Source of the DNA: Microglena sp. YARC
Taxonomy: Eukaryota; Chlorophyta; Chlorophyceae; Chlamydomonadales; Chlamydomonadaceae
Assembly (NCBI GenBank): GCA_022414725.1
Contig: CM039465.1
Span: 21,847,822 to 21,911,821 of the forward strand
Length of the DNA: 64,000 bases
Direction: 5' to 3'
Below are positions 1-11,534 of this stretch, piece by piece. Position numbers and translations under genes: made by a program. A model generated the notes under the pieces. It searched no databases. It saw only the letters and a program-made list of their open reading frames with translations, and was not told the DNA's origin. Position 1 is the stretch's first letter, and every line of letters begins with the position of its first letter.

Positions 1-205
1 AGATGTTCTTTCCCACAAGATCGAAGGAATTGCTAATAGCGCCTAGTATGCTCCCTGTTTTTCGTGGGTACCGCACAGGAGGGCTTGTTAGTTATAATCA
101 AGGACAATGAGAATCCACTAAAATCCACACGCACACACAAAGACAGTAGGAGTGATGGAGTGCCTGTGTGAGCCTGGGAGCCGGGATAAACTTGTACATC
201 ACAAA
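1..205. other. Non-repetitive left edge, no gene seen
   Basis: Low-complexity-free sequence before the satellite field begins. No open frame with recognisable content, RNA gene or transposon end was seen. A short CA-rich stretch lies near 127-142. Confidence 0.5.
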
Positions 206-1403
206 TGGGCTGGGCTGGGCTGGGGTTTGGGTTTGGGGGGGGGGGGGGGGGGGGGTGAATACTTATTGCACGAGGTCCAAAGTGGTGCCAATAGACTACC
301 CTTATTACCAACCCATATTATCAACATTTACCCAGCCATTCACCCTCTCATACTCTAGGCTGGGCTTGGGTTTGGGGGAGGGGTGGGGGGTGGGGTGGGG
401 GTAAATACTTATTGCACGAGGTCCAAAGTGGTGCCAATAGACTACCCTTATTACCCACCCATATTATCAACATATACCCAGCCATTCATCCACTCATACT
501 CTGGGCTGGGCTTGGGTTTGGGGGGGGGGGGGGGGGGGGTAAATACTTATTGCACGAGGTCTAAAGTGGTGCCAATAGACTACCCTCATTACCCACCCAT
601 TCACCCACCCATATTATCAACATATACACAGCCATTCACCCACTCATACTCTTGGCTGGGCTGGGGTTTGGGGAGGGGGGGGGGGAGGGGTAAATCCTTA
701 TTGCATGAGGTCTAAAGTGGTGCCAATAGACTACCCATTTTACCCACCCATTCACCCACCCTTATTATCAACATATACCCAGCCATTCACCCTCTCATAC
801 TCTGGGCTGGGCTGGGCTGGGGTTTGGGGGGGTGTGGGGGGTAAATACTTATTGCATGAGGTCTAAAGTGTTGCCAATAGACTACCTGTATTACCCACCC
901 ATTCACCCATCAATATTATTAACACATACCCAGCCATTCACCCTCTCATACTCTGGGCTGGGGTTTGGGGGTTTGGGGGGGTAAATACTTATTGCATGAG
1001 GTCTAAAGTGGTGCCAATAGACTACCCGTATTAGTGTATTACCCACCCATATGATCAACATATACCCAGCCATTCACCCTCTCATACTCTGGGCTGGGCT
1101 GGGCTGAGGTTTGGGGGCGGGGGGTGGGGGCGGGGGGGGGGGGGGTAAATACTTATTGCATGAGGTCCAAAGTGGTGCCAATAGACTACCCGTATTACCC
1201 ACCCGTATTACCCACCCATTTTATCAACACATACACAGCCATTCACCCACTCATACTCTGGGCTGGGCTGGGGGTTGGGTGGCTTGGTGTGTGTGGGTGG
1301 GTGATACTTATTACACGAGGTCCAAAGTGGTGCCAATAGACTACCCATTTTACCCACCCATTCACTCACCCATGTTATCAACACATACCCAGCCATTCAC
1401 CCA
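206..1403 (+). repeat. G-rich ~150-bp satellite, block 1
   Basis: Tandem monomers each contain the core GTAAATACTTATTGCATGAG, then AGTGGTGCCAATAGACTACC, runs of ACCCACCC and ATTATCAACA, a CAGCCATTCACC box, and a terminal G-rich part (GGGCTGGGCTGGGGTTTGG followed by a long G run). Monomer length varies with the G run and with the presence or absence of a 12-bp ATTCACCCACCC segment. The G-rich strand is always the plus strand. Open frames here only restate the repeat and are not genes. Confidence 0.93.
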
Positions 1404-3190
1404 TTGAAATTGAAATTGAAATTGTTACATCCGTGTAGAACCGTTACTCACAGGACGTGAAGTTAAGGACACCATAGCGTAAGCCGGGGCTAGCTATAGT
1501 CACCGTAGGACCATCTCAGTAAAAAGAATTACCAACCACATCATGCCAGTGCAGCTTAATACGGGGGTTTTTCACCCCGGTTGGGAAGCATCGGCACAAT
1601 ACAGCTGGTAAGACAAAACCTGAGAAGGGGGGCGGTCTGTGTGCTAGTCCCCGGGTATCGACCCTGGGTGGGCTTCCATAAAGCGTCTGCACTGTAAAAT
1701 ACTCTGGAAACTAGTAATGGTGTGAGAATGGACTGTGTCCGCCAGTTTGAGGGCACAGGATCTCTGAAGTCCAAGAGTGGTCATAGAAGTCAAAAAAGAG
1801 GTAGGAATAGTACCAGTTGTACCAACGGTAATAACTTCATAGTGAACAAGGTATCCAGCCGATCGAAGGCCATTTACTAATTCAACATGCTGGGCATGTT
1901 TGGTAATAAAATTAGTAGCATGGTTAGTATCAGAGCAGTATCCAAGCTCAAGAACCCAGAGTTCTTTATCAGACATACAGGTAGGAGAGTCTATGTCAGG
2001 TAGGACGGCAAGATCAGGTCTCATCCTCTTCCAATCCGCTACAGTAATAGTGGAGGGGCGTAACCAGTCAGGGAGACGTTTGCCCAGGACCCCCTGGGGA
2101 GGTCCTCTTCCTTGCCAGCGTCCATGATCATTCTGCGAGATCCCAGGGCTCCTGTGCAAATGGCCTTGTGGATGAGTCGCACTGCGGCGTCATGTCTCTT
2201 GATGTAGAGCCCCTTGAAAGTCCGGTGTGTGCAGCCCGCCAGGATGTGGCCCGCTCCGTCCTCACAGGTGTGGCAGATGGGGCATAGGGAGTTCGTGGGT
2301 GAGTGAGTATTGGTAATATAAGGAAGTTTCCAGCGGAATGCAAGTTTACGGTTCCACAGTCTACCCCAGCGGGCTTTAAGGATGTGGAATTTAGTTTTAT
2401 GCTGGATAAGGGTTGAGGTCCAAAATTTGTTACTTGCTTGAGGAAGTTGGTGGGGGGTGTTATCAGCCCAGGTGGTTGCATAAATCCCTTTAAGAGGGTG
2501 TTGACCAAGGTGGCAGCTAGTGGGTAGGTTAGAGGTGACACCTTGTGTAAGGTTAGGTGCTAAACTTCTTGGGGGAATATCTCCCATGGGTGTACGAGGA
2601 GGTTGAACTGTAGGCCAGTAGACATTGTGGCGGGGGATTTCCCCAGTGTTGTCAGTAAAATTAGTTGAGGTAGGGTGCTCAGCTGCCTTGCGTGCCAGAG
2701 TGTCTGCTTTGTCATTTCCAAGGATACCTGTGTGGGAACGGACTTTACAAAGGGTGGTGTGTGAGCCATGCAGGATGCGTTGAATGAGGTGTTTTTGAAT
2801 TGATTGCAGTAATTCAGTATGAATGGAACGGGTTGTTGTGGTGGGGTCATGAATCATTTTTTTATAAGTTGAAGAGAGCTGAGGCTGTCTGTATGAAGGG
2901 TAAGATATTTGTCAAAATCAATGTTGAGAAGGGCTTGGTGGATGGCTACCAGTTCTGCCCGGTTGTTAGTTTTGGTGGCCCCTATTTCCCCAGGGTTGAT
3001 GGTGTAGCTTTGTCCTGCAGCCGGGACATATACTGCAGCACCTATTTTGCTAGGGTGCCCTGGTTTACCTTTTATTAGGCTACCATCTGTGTAGACCTCG
3101 AGGCCAGAGGAGGGGGTAGCAAGGTAAAAACAAGGGTGGGTAATGGTAAGAGGAGAAGGAGGAGGGTGGAGTGGAGGTTGCCAGGGATTT
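1404..3190 (-). mobile_element. Truncated non-LTR retrotransposon copy A (RNase H-CCHC-endonuclease fragment)
   Basis: Minus-strand 3' fragment of a non-LTR retrotransposon. Reading on the minus strand, it starts at about 3190 with the RNase H domain (TDGS, then NNRAELVAIHQ and TDSLCSLQL) and continues with KVRSHTGILGNDKADTLA. A CCHC finger (CPIC...H...C) and an endonuclease-like tail (RPD...ELWVLELGYC...KHAQH) follow. The element ends in a (TTTCAA)n tail at 1404-1424. The flanking satellite shows CATTCACCCA on both sides, consistent with a 10-bp target duplication. Frameshifts interrupt the frame, including the A7 tract shared by all copies near 2857-2863. Confidence 0.88.
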
Positions 3191-4137
3191 CATTCACCCA
3201 CTCATATTCTGGGCTGGGCTGGTTTTTTTTGGGGGGGGGGGGGGGGGGGGGGGTAAATACTTATTGCACAAGGTCCAAAGTGGTGCCAAAAGACTACCCG
3301 TGTTACCCACCCATTCACCCACCCATATTATCAACACATACCCAGCCATTCACCCACTCATACAATTGGCTGGGCTGGGCTGGGGGTTGGGGGGGTTGGG
3401 GTTGGGGGGGTAAATACTTATTGCATGAGGTCTTAAGTGGTGCCAATAGACTACCCATTGCATATTACCCACCCATTCACCCACCCATATGATCAACACA
3501 TACCCAGCCATTCACCCTCTCATACTCTAGGCTGGGCTGGGGTTTGGGGTTTGGGGTTTGGGGGGGTAAATACTTATTGCATGAGGTCTTAAGTGGTGCC
3601 AATAGACTACCCGTATTACCCACCCATATTATCAACATATACCCAGCCATTCACCCTCTCATTCTCTGGGCTGGGCTGGGCTGGGGTTTGGGGGGTGGGG
3701 GGGTGGGGGGTAAAATACTTATTGCATGAGGTCTTAAGTGGTGCCAATAGACTACCCGTATTACCCACCCATTCACCCACCCATATTATCAACACATACC
3801 CAGCCATTCGCCCTCTCATACTCTGGGCTGGGCTGGGCTGAGGTTTGGGGGAGGGGGTGGGTGGGGTGGGTGGGTGTGTGGGGGGGGTAAATACTTATTG
3901 CATGAGGTCCAAAGTGGTGCCAATAGACTACCCGTATTACCCACCCGTATTACCAACCCATTTTATCAACACATACACAGCCATTCACCCACTCATACTC
4001 TGGGCTGGGCTGGGGTTTGGGTGGCTTGGTGTGTGTGGGTGGGTGATACTTATTACACGAGGTCCAAAGTGGTGCCAATAGACTACCCATTTTACCCACC
4101 CATTCACTCACCCATGTTATCAACACATACCCAGCCA
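3191..4137 (+). repeat. G-rich ~150-bp satellite, block 2
   Basis: Six to seven monomers of the same satellite. The first monomer after the transposon 5' junction carries a T8 run followed by a long G run, a feature repeated at the same place in every higher-order unit. A monomer near 3540 carries TTTGGGG repeats in a row. Confidence 0.92.
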
Positions 4138-5928
4138 TTGAAATTGAAATTGAAATTGAAATTGTTACATCCGTGTAGAACCGTTACTCACAGGACGTGA
4201 AGTTAAGGACACCATAGCGTAAGCCGGGGCTAGCTATAGTCACCGTAGGACCATCTCAGTAAAAAGAATTACCAACCACATCATGCCAGTGCAGCTTAAT
4301 ACGGGGGTTTTTCACCCCGGTTGGGAAACATCGGCACAATACAGCTGGTAAGACAAAACCTGAGAAGGGGGGCGGTCTGTGTGCTAGTCCCCGGGTATCG
4401 ACCCTGGGTGGGCTTCCATAAAGCGTCTGCACTGTAAAATACTCTGGAAACTAGTAATGGTGTGAGAATGGACTGTGTCCGCCAGTTTGAGGGCACAGGA
4501 TCTCTGAAGTCCAAGAGTGGTCATAGAAGTCAAAAAAGAGGTAGGAATAGTACCTGTTGTACCAACGGTAATAACTTCATAGTGAACAAGGTATCCAGCC
4601 GATCGAAGGCCATTTACTAATTCAACATGCTGGGCATGTTTGGTAATAAAATTAGTAGCATGGTTAGTATCAGAGCAGTATCCAAGCTCAAGAACCCAGA
4701 GTTCTTTATCAGACATACAGGTAGGAGAGTCTATGTCAGGTAGGACGGCAAGATCAGGTCTCATCCTCTTCCAATCCGCTACAGTAATAGTGGAGGGGCG
4801 TAACCAGTCAGGGAGACGTTTGCCCAGGACCCCCCTGGGGAGGTCCTCTTCCTTGCCAGCGTCCATGATCATTCTGCGAGATCCCAGGGCTCCTGTGCAA
4901 ATGGCCTTGTGGATGAGTCGCACTGCGGCGTCATGTCTCTTGATGTAGAGCCCCTTGAAAGTCCGGTGTGTGCAGCCCGCCAGGATGTGGCCCGCTCCGT
5001 CCTCACAGGTGTGGCAGATGGGGCATAGGGAGTTCGTGGGTGAGTGAGTACTGGTAATATAAGGAAGTTTCCAGCGGAATGCAAGTTTACGGTTCCACAG
5101 TCTACCCCAGCGGGCTTTAAGGATGTGGAATTTAGTTTTATGCTGGATAAGGGTTGAGGTCCAAAATTTGTTACTTGCTTGAGGAAGTTGGTGGGGGTGT
5201 TATCAGCCCAGGTGGTTGCATAAATCCCTTTAAGAGGGTGTTGACCAAGGTGGCAGCTAGTGGGTAGGTTAGAGGTGATACCTTGTGTAAGGTTAGGTGC
5301 TAAACTTCTTGGGGAATATCTCCCATGGGTGTACGAGGAGGTTGAACTGTAGGCCAGTAGACATTGTGGCGGGGGATTTCCCCAGTGTTGTCAGTAAAAT
5401 TAGTTGAGGTAGGGTGCTCAGCTGCCTTGCGTGCCAGAGTGTCTGCTTTGTCATTTCCAAGGATACCTGTGTGGGAACGGACTTTACAAAGGGTGGTGTG
5501 TGAGCCATGCAGGATGCGTTGAATGAGGTGTTTTTGAATTGATTGCAGTAATTCAGTATGAATGGAACGGGTTGTTTGTGGTGGGTCATGAATCATTTTT
5601 TTATAAGTTGAAGAGAGCAGAGGCTGTCTGTATGAAGGGTAAGATATTTGTCATAATCAATGTTGAGAAGGGCTTGGTGGATGGCTACCAGTTCTGCCCG
5701 GTTGTTAGTTTTGGTGGCCCCTATTTCCCCAGGGTTGATGGTGTAGCTTTGTCCTGCAGCCGGGACATATACTGCAGCACCTATTTTGCTAGGGTGCCCT
5801 GGTTTACCTTTTATTAGGCTACCATCTGTGTAGACCTCGAGGCCAGAGGAGGGGTAGCAAGGTAAAAACAAGGGTGGGTAATGGTAAGAGGAGAAGGAGG
5901 AGGGTGGAGTGGAGGTTGCCAGGGATTT
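4138..5928 (-). mobile_element. Truncated non-LTR retrotransposon copy B
   Basis: Second copy of the same fragment, starting 2734 bp after copy A and with the same 5' truncation point. The tail is four TTGAAA units on the plus strand. The left flank has lost the CACCCAT part of the target duplication. The coding frame has the shared A7 frameshift and further single-base differences from A and C. The CCHC-endonuclease part is open at about 4384-4923. Confidence 0.87.
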
Positions 5929-6851
5929 CATTCACCCACTCATATTCTGGGCTGGGCTGGTTTTTTTTGGGGGGGGGGGGGGGGGGTAAATACTGATTGC
6001 ACAAGGTCCAAAGTGGTGCCAAAAGACTACCCGTGTTACCCACCCATTCACCCACCCATATTATCAACACATACCCAGCCATTCACCCACTCATACAATT
6101 GGCTGGGCTGGGCTGGGGTTGGGGGTTGGGGTGGTGGGGGGTAAATACTTATTGCATGAGGTCTTAAGTGGTGCCAATAGACTACCCATTGCATATTACC
6201 CACCCATTCACCCACCCATATTATCAACACATACCCAGCCATTCACCCTCTCATACTCTAGGCTGGGCTGGGGTTTGGGGTTTGGGGTTTGGGGGGGTAA
6301 ATGCTTATTGCATGAGGTCTTAAGTGGTGCCAATAGACTACCCGTATTAACCACCCATATTATCAACATATACCCAGCCATTCACCCTCTCATTCTCTGG
6401 GCTGGGCTGGGCTGGGGTTTGGGGGGTGGGGGGGTGGGGGGTAAATACTTATTGCATGAGGTCTTAAGTGGTGCCAATAGACTACCCGTATTACCCACCC
6501 ATTCACCCACCCATATTATCAACACATACCCAGCCATTCGCCCTCTCATACTCTGGGCTGGCTGGGCTGAGGTTTGGGGAGGGGGGGGGGGGGTAAATAC
6601 TTATTGCATGAGGTCCAAAGTGGTGCCAATAGACTACCCGTATTACCCACCCGTATTACCAACCCATTTTATCAACACATACACAGCCATTCACCCACTC
6701 ATACTCTGGGCTGGGCTGGGGTTTGGGTGGCTTGGTGTGTGTGGGTGGGTGATACTTATTACACGAGGTCCAAAGTGGTGCCAATAGACTACCCATTTTA
6801 CCCACCCATTCACTCACCCATGTTATCAACACATACCCAGCCATTCACCCA
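5929..6851 (+). repeat. G-rich ~150-bp satellite, block 3
   Basis: Same monomer succession as block 2, as expected for a repeat of the whole 2.7-kb unit. It differs mainly by G-run length and scattered single-base changes. Confidence 0.92.
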
Positions 6852-7091
6852 TTGAAATTGAAATTGAAATTGTTACATCCGTGTAGAACCGTTACTCACA
6901 GGACGTGAAGTTAAGGACACCATAGCGTAAGCCGGGGCTAGCTATAGTCACCGTAGGACCATCTCAGTAAAAAGAATTACCAACCACATCATGCCAGTGC
7001 AGCTTAATACGGGGGTTTTTCACCCCGGTTGGGAAGCATCGGCACAATACAGCTGGTAAGACAAAACCTGAGAAGGGGGGCGGTCTGTGTG

Positions 7092-8036
7092 CTAGTCCCC
7101 GGGTATCGACCCTGGGTGGGCTTCCATAAAGCGTCTGCACTGTAAAATACTCTGAAAACTAGTAATGGTGTGAGAATGGACTGTGTCCGTCAGTTTGAGG
7201 GCACAGGATCTCTGAAGTCCAAGAGTGGTCATAGAAGTCAAAAAAGAGGTAGGAATAGTACCTGTTGTACCAGCGGTAATAACTTCATAGTGAACAAGGT
7301 ATCCAGCCGATCGAAGGCCATTTACTAATTCAACATGCTGGGCATGTTTGGTAATAAAATTAGTAGCATGGTTAGTATCAGAGCAGTATCCAAGCTCAAG
7401 AACCCAGAGTTCTTTATCAGACATACAGGTAGGAGAGTCTATGTCAGGTAGGACGGCAAGATCAGGTCTCATCCTCTTCCAATCCGCTACAGTAATAGTG
7501 GAGGGGCGTAACCAGTCAGGGAGACGTTTGCCCAGGACCCCCCTGGGGAGGTCCTCTTCCTTGCCAGCGTCCATGATCATTCTGCGAGATCCCAGGGCTC
7601 CTGTGCAAATGGCCTTGTGGATGAGTCGCACTGCGGCGTCATGTCTCTTGATGTAGAGCCCCTTGAAAGTCCGGTGTGTGCAGCCCGCCAGGATGTGGCC
7701 CGCTCCGTCCTCACAGGTGTGGCAGATGGGGCATAGGGAGTTCGTGGGTGGGTGAGTACTGGTAATATAAGGAAGTTTCCAGCGGAATGCAAGTTTACGG
7801 TTCCACAGTCTACCCCAGCGGGCTTTAAGGATGTGGAATTTAGTTTTATGCTGGATAAGGGTTGAGGTCCAAAATTTGTTACTTGCTTGAGGAAGTTGGT
7901 GGGGGGTGTTATCAGCCCAGGTGGTTGCATAAATCCCTTTAAGAGGGTGTTTACCAAGGTGGCAGCTAGTGGGTAGGTTAGAGGTGATACCTTGTGTAAG
8001 GTTAGGTGCTAAACTTCTTGGGGGAATATCTCCCAT
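7092..8036 (-). pseudogene. CCHC finger plus restriction-like endonuclease domain (copy C)
   Basis: A 314-residue open frame that is the C-terminal part of a non-LTR retrotransposon polyprotein; its first methionine is internal to the ancestral frame. Visible features are LKARWGRLWNRKLAFRWKLP, a CX2CX8HX4C finger (CPIC...GAGH...C), RHDAAVRLIHKAI and then RPDLAVLPD, ELWVLELGYCSDTNH and KHAQHVELVNGL. The order CCHC, RPD, E-x-x, K matches the layout of R2/CRE-type restriction-like endonucleases of the PD-(D/E)XK fold. The role in an active element would be first-strand target cleavage. This copy is cut off from the reverse transcriptase and is not expected to be mobile. The family call is by motif reading only. 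Confidence 0.75.
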
Positions 8037-8637
8037 GGGTGTACGAGGAGGTTGAACTGTAGGCCAGTAGACATTGTGGCGGGGATTTCCCCAGTGTTGT
8101 CAGTAAAATTAGTTGAGGTAGGGTGCTCAGCTGCCTTGCGTGCCAGAGTGTCTGCTTTGTCATTTCCAAGGATACCTGTGTGGGAACGGACTTTACAAAG
8201 GGTGGTGTGTGAGCCATGCAGGATGCGTTGAATGAGGTGTTTTTGAATTGATTGCAGTAATTCAGTATGAATGGAACGGGTTGTTGTGGTGGGGTCATGA
8301 ATCATTTTTTTACAAGTTGAAGAGAGCAGAGGCTGTCTGTATGAAGGGTAAGAGATTTGTCATAATCAATGTTGAGAAGGGCTTGGTGGATGGCTACCAG
8401 TTCTGCCCGGTTGTTAGTTTTGGTGGCCCCTATTTCCCCAGGGTTGATGGTGTAGCTTTGTCCTGCAGCCGGGACATATACTGCAGCACCTATTTTGCTA
8501 GGGTGCCCTGGTTTACCTTTTATTAGGCTACCATCTGTGTAGACCTCGAGGCCAGAGGAGGGGTAGCAAGGTAAAAACAAGGGTGGGTAATGGTAAGAGG
8601 AGAAGGAGGAGGGTGGAGTGGAGGTTGCCAGGGATTT
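8009..8637 (-). pseudogene. RNase H domain remnant, frameshifted (copy C)
   Basis: Minus-strand RNase H type I-like domain. The first catalytic Asp is in VYTDGSLIKG, the Glu in NNRAELVAIHQ and the second Asp in LTLHTDSLCSLQL. After an A7 tract the frame changes, and the rest (KVRSHTGILGNDKADTLARK, with His and the last Asp) is read in another frame. The longer relative at 18968-20620 reads straight through here, so the A7 tract is a one-base loss. All seven short copies share it. Confidence 0.78.
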
Positions 8638-9010
8638 CATTCACCCACTCATATTCTGGGCTGGGCTGGTTTTTTTTTGGGGGGGGGGGGGGGGGGGGTA
8701 AATACTTATTGCACAAGGTCCAAAGTGGTGCCAAAAGACTACCCGTGTTACCCACCCATTCACCCACCCATATTATCAACACATACCCAGCCATTCACCC
8801 ACTCATACAATTGGCTGGGCTGGGCTGGGGGTTGGGGGGTTGGGGTGGTGGGGGTAAATACTTATTGCATGAGGTCTTAAGTGGTGCCAATAGACTACCC
8901 ATTGCATATTACCCACCCATTCACCCACCCATATTATCAACACATACCCAGCCATTCACCCTCTCATACTCTAGGCTGGGCTGGGGTTTGGGGTTTGGGG
9001 TTTGGGGGGG
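8638..9010 (+). repeat. G-rich satellite, block 4 left part
   Basis: Satellite monomers cut by the Copia-1 insertion at 9010/9011. The last five bases, GGGGG, form the left target-site duplication. Confidence 0.92.
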
Positions 9011-9334
9011 TATCAGCATGTATAGCGGTGCTCTCACGCGTTTTATGACTTGGTGACTACTTATGTACTCCCTTAGAACTATCGGCTCTCCTGAGCCAGC
9101 TTCCCGTGGGACTGAGTCATCTTGCGATGACTCAGTGGCAGCTTCCTGTTACCTACGTCTCCGGTCTGATCTGTACCCTGTTAGGTTCGTGTCTACCGCC
9201 TCCTTTCACCACAGGTGCCCCTTTATGGGTCTCCTGTGTCTGTAACGTTATCCTTGTCTCCGTGTATAGATTGGTGCGTCTGTTCCGCTGCTTTAATCTA
9301 CTGTCCACTCTACCGGAGTGATTTCAAGCTGATA
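9011..9334 (+). repeat. Copia-1 5' LTR
   Basis: 324 bp starting TATCAGC and ending GCTGATA, which are inverted repeats of each other and not the usual TG...CA. It contains a TGAGTCATC...GATGACTCA inverted repeat near 9114-9135, a possible regulatory site. The same boundaries recur in Copia-2 and in the solo LTR at 40421. Confidence 0.95.
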
Positions 9335-9353
9335 GGTTATTGGGCTCCTCATC
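9335..9353 (+). promoter_or_regulatory. Primer-binding site, probably half-tRNA type
   Basis: The sequence right after the 5' LTR is GGTTATTGGGCTCCTCATC (Copia-2: GGTTACTGGGCTCCTCATC). It resembles the Drosophila copia primer site, GGTTATGGGC..., which pairs with the anticodon region of initiator tRNA-Met rather than with a tRNA 3' end. The resemblance is partial: one extra base and a different continuation. Confidence 0.5.
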
Positions 9354-9371
9354 ACTACCACTGCTTTGATA

Positions 9372-11534
9372 ATGCAACTTCCGCGAGGGCCTCCTGCCGG
9401 CTTTGTGAAACTTACCAAACTTAATGGTGTTTCATGGGCTCGTGGGATCCGCAGTGTCATTGTGAGCAATGGATGCGACCGAATCCTCCCAACGGGGGTG
9501 AAGGTTCCTCTAGATTGGCTAGACGACTGCGCGCCAGCGGCCTCTGCTGCCGGAGAGGAGGGTCCTTCCGCCATCAAGGAAGTAACCCCCCCCGATCAAT
9601 CCTCCAACTTTACGGTTCCTTCTCTCAATGTTCGACGCCTTTCCTCTGATGTTGAGGATGTCCTGATGAAGCTGTGTTGTGTACAGACACAGATCATCCG
9701 TTGTGCATCAGACCCGCAGCCTCCTTTCGTCCCTTTCAATTATGATGAAGACTAATCTACTACTACTGATGATGAGGAGGACTTGAAGAGTGCTACGAGT
9801 GCTGACTTCGGTGGCGTGACCCTATCTGCTGCGCCACTCGTGTCTTTGAGACTTCCGCTGTTTTGCCGGTGTATGAGCCTCCTGATCAGCAGATGCCTAA
9901 TCGAGAGCTTTCGCCTGTGTATCAGCCTCAGCCTTCGTCGGCGCCTCCCTTTGAGCCTGTTCCCCCGGCTTACCCGGAGGTGGCTAAGCCCACTTTCTTG
10001 AAGGGCTTTGCTTCTTTTTCCTCTGCATCTGCCCCCATGGAGCGTGGCCTCCCTGGCTACCACACTCGCTCTCGCGAGGCTGCTGTTTCCTCTGCACGCA
10101 CCTCTGCTGCTGGTGCCTCCCTGGAACCCCCTCCGCCTCCGCCGGTGGAGCTGCCTCCTGCCCCTGGCCCTCCTCCTATGCTGCATACGCGGTCTTGCGC
10201 ATCTTGGGAGCATCTGCTCACTGGCGGATCTCCTCCGACTTTGAACCTTCGGGACTACCGCCTGATCAACCAGGATCGACGGGATGGTGAGTCCTTGAAC
10301 CGCTCTTTGTACGGTCGGATGGATATGCAGGCTACAATGGCAAATGTTAGTGTGAAGCTGAGGCATCGCCGAGTGATGGCTTTCTCTGAGCTTGGTACCA
10401 GGTGTCGTTCTTTTCTTGGTCCAGTCACTTCTGGGATTCTGTATCCCCCACATCATGGTGTTTCCTTTGGTGGTACGAGGCGTAGTGATCACGAGAAGCT
10501 TGGTTATCAGTTTGTGCGAGTGCCTGTCCCTCTGTGTCCTGTTAGCCCAGATTTCGAGCTGCTTATGAGTGTTGCGAGGTCCATTCCTGTGATTAGGAAC
10601 ATAGACGACCACGCTCTTGACGCTGGTCTTGCTGCGGAGTATTTCATGGACATTCGTAGGTGACCAGGTCACCTGGTCCTTGGCTCCTGTCCCTTCTGCG
10701 ATTGGAGCTGGGTCTAATACCCTCATTCATGGTGAGTCTCGGTTTGATCCTGCACTGTTGGGGTTCAGTGCACTGCCTCTCGAACGTCAGGAGTTCATGT
10801 GTTTAACTATGATGCTCGCGAACATGGAGGATGATATGGTCAAGGTATACCAGGACTTTGCCAAACCTCAGGATATCCTTTTGGATATCCGGAAGACGCA
10901 GTCTGATGCCCTTGCCTCTAGAGTCCCTCTCATGCGTATCAAACTTCATAATGCGCACATGGGCCCTTCTGACCGTGTCGATGATTTCTTTCGCATGGTT
11001 CGCAGTCTGTGCACTGACCTCCGCAGTGCTGGACATCCTGTCACTCAGCGCCACGCCATGGAAACCATTGTGAATGGGATCCGTTTGTTCCGATTTGAAT
11101 CGCTGCGGATCCAGTACGGTATGATGTTGGCTAACAGACAGACTGTAGATTACTGGTCTTGTCTAGAGGCATATCGGTCTCTCGACATTTTGAACATTGC
11201 TCTCCCCAGGTCCGACTCCAGGCATCCTGGTTGGTCCCGGGACGCTCCCCAGGTTCCTGCCAATGCTGCGATTCAGCGTGGGCAGGGATCTGGTTCTCAG
11301 GGTTCTGGTTCCAACAAGCGACGTCTGGATTGCACTTGGGGCCCATGCCTCAACAAGACGACCCACTCGGAGGATCGCTGTTTCACGAAGCATCCGCACC
11401 TGCGTAAGACCAAGCCTGGTGCACCGGTTACCAATCCGGTGCCCATGGCCTTGGCCCTTCCAGGTGTGCTTACTCCGCGGCAGCTGGCCTCCTTGCAGGC
11501 TCAGATTGATGGGTATGCTTTGGACAAGAAATAG
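9372..11534 (+). pseudogene. Copia-1 gag (capsid/nucleocapsid), disrupted
   Basis: Gag would form the cytoplasmic particle. The first ATG is at 9372. The frame is broken by a TAA at 9753 (Copia-2 has TAC there), a one-base loss near 9831 and a 16-bp insertion at 10661-10676. Contents are an acidic segment, a proline-rich segment around 10110-10180 (LEPPPPPPVELPPAPGPPP), and a helical capsid-like part (MLANMEDDMVKVYQDF through YGMMLANRQ). A variant zinc knuckle near 11330-11380 reads C-x4-C-x5-H-x4-C (CTWGPCLNKTTHSEDRC) rather than the canonical CX2CX4HX4C. It ends at a TAG at 11532, in the same frame as pol, and Copia-2 has the same stop at the same place. Confidence 0.85.

Larger units (their letters stand above)
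6852..8637 (-). mobile_element. Truncated non-LTR retrotransposon copy C
   Basis: Third copy, 2714 bp after copy B. It has the same truncation, the same A7 frameshift and a three-unit TTGAAA tail. The downstream half is the best-preserved early copy, with one open frame from 8036 to 7092 covering the CCHC finger and endonuclease. Flanked on both sides by CATTCACCCA. Confidence 0.88.

Noticed and set aside
33..1396. Open frames on both strands across the satellite (glycine/valine-rich and proline-rich proteins)
   Set aside because: They translate the ~150-bp repeat, recur in every block in several frames, and end wherever the G-run length changes. No sign of coding selection.
1900..2127. Plus-strand open frames overlapping the minus-strand LINE copies (also at 4640, 7348, 17029, 24247 and 26981)
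   Set aside because: They are antisense shadows of the endonuclease region, present in every copy, and have no recognisable domain.
3540..3572. True interstitial telomere
   Set aside because: Only three to four TTTGGGG units, always within the satellite monomer at the same place; more likely part of the monomer's G-rich segment.
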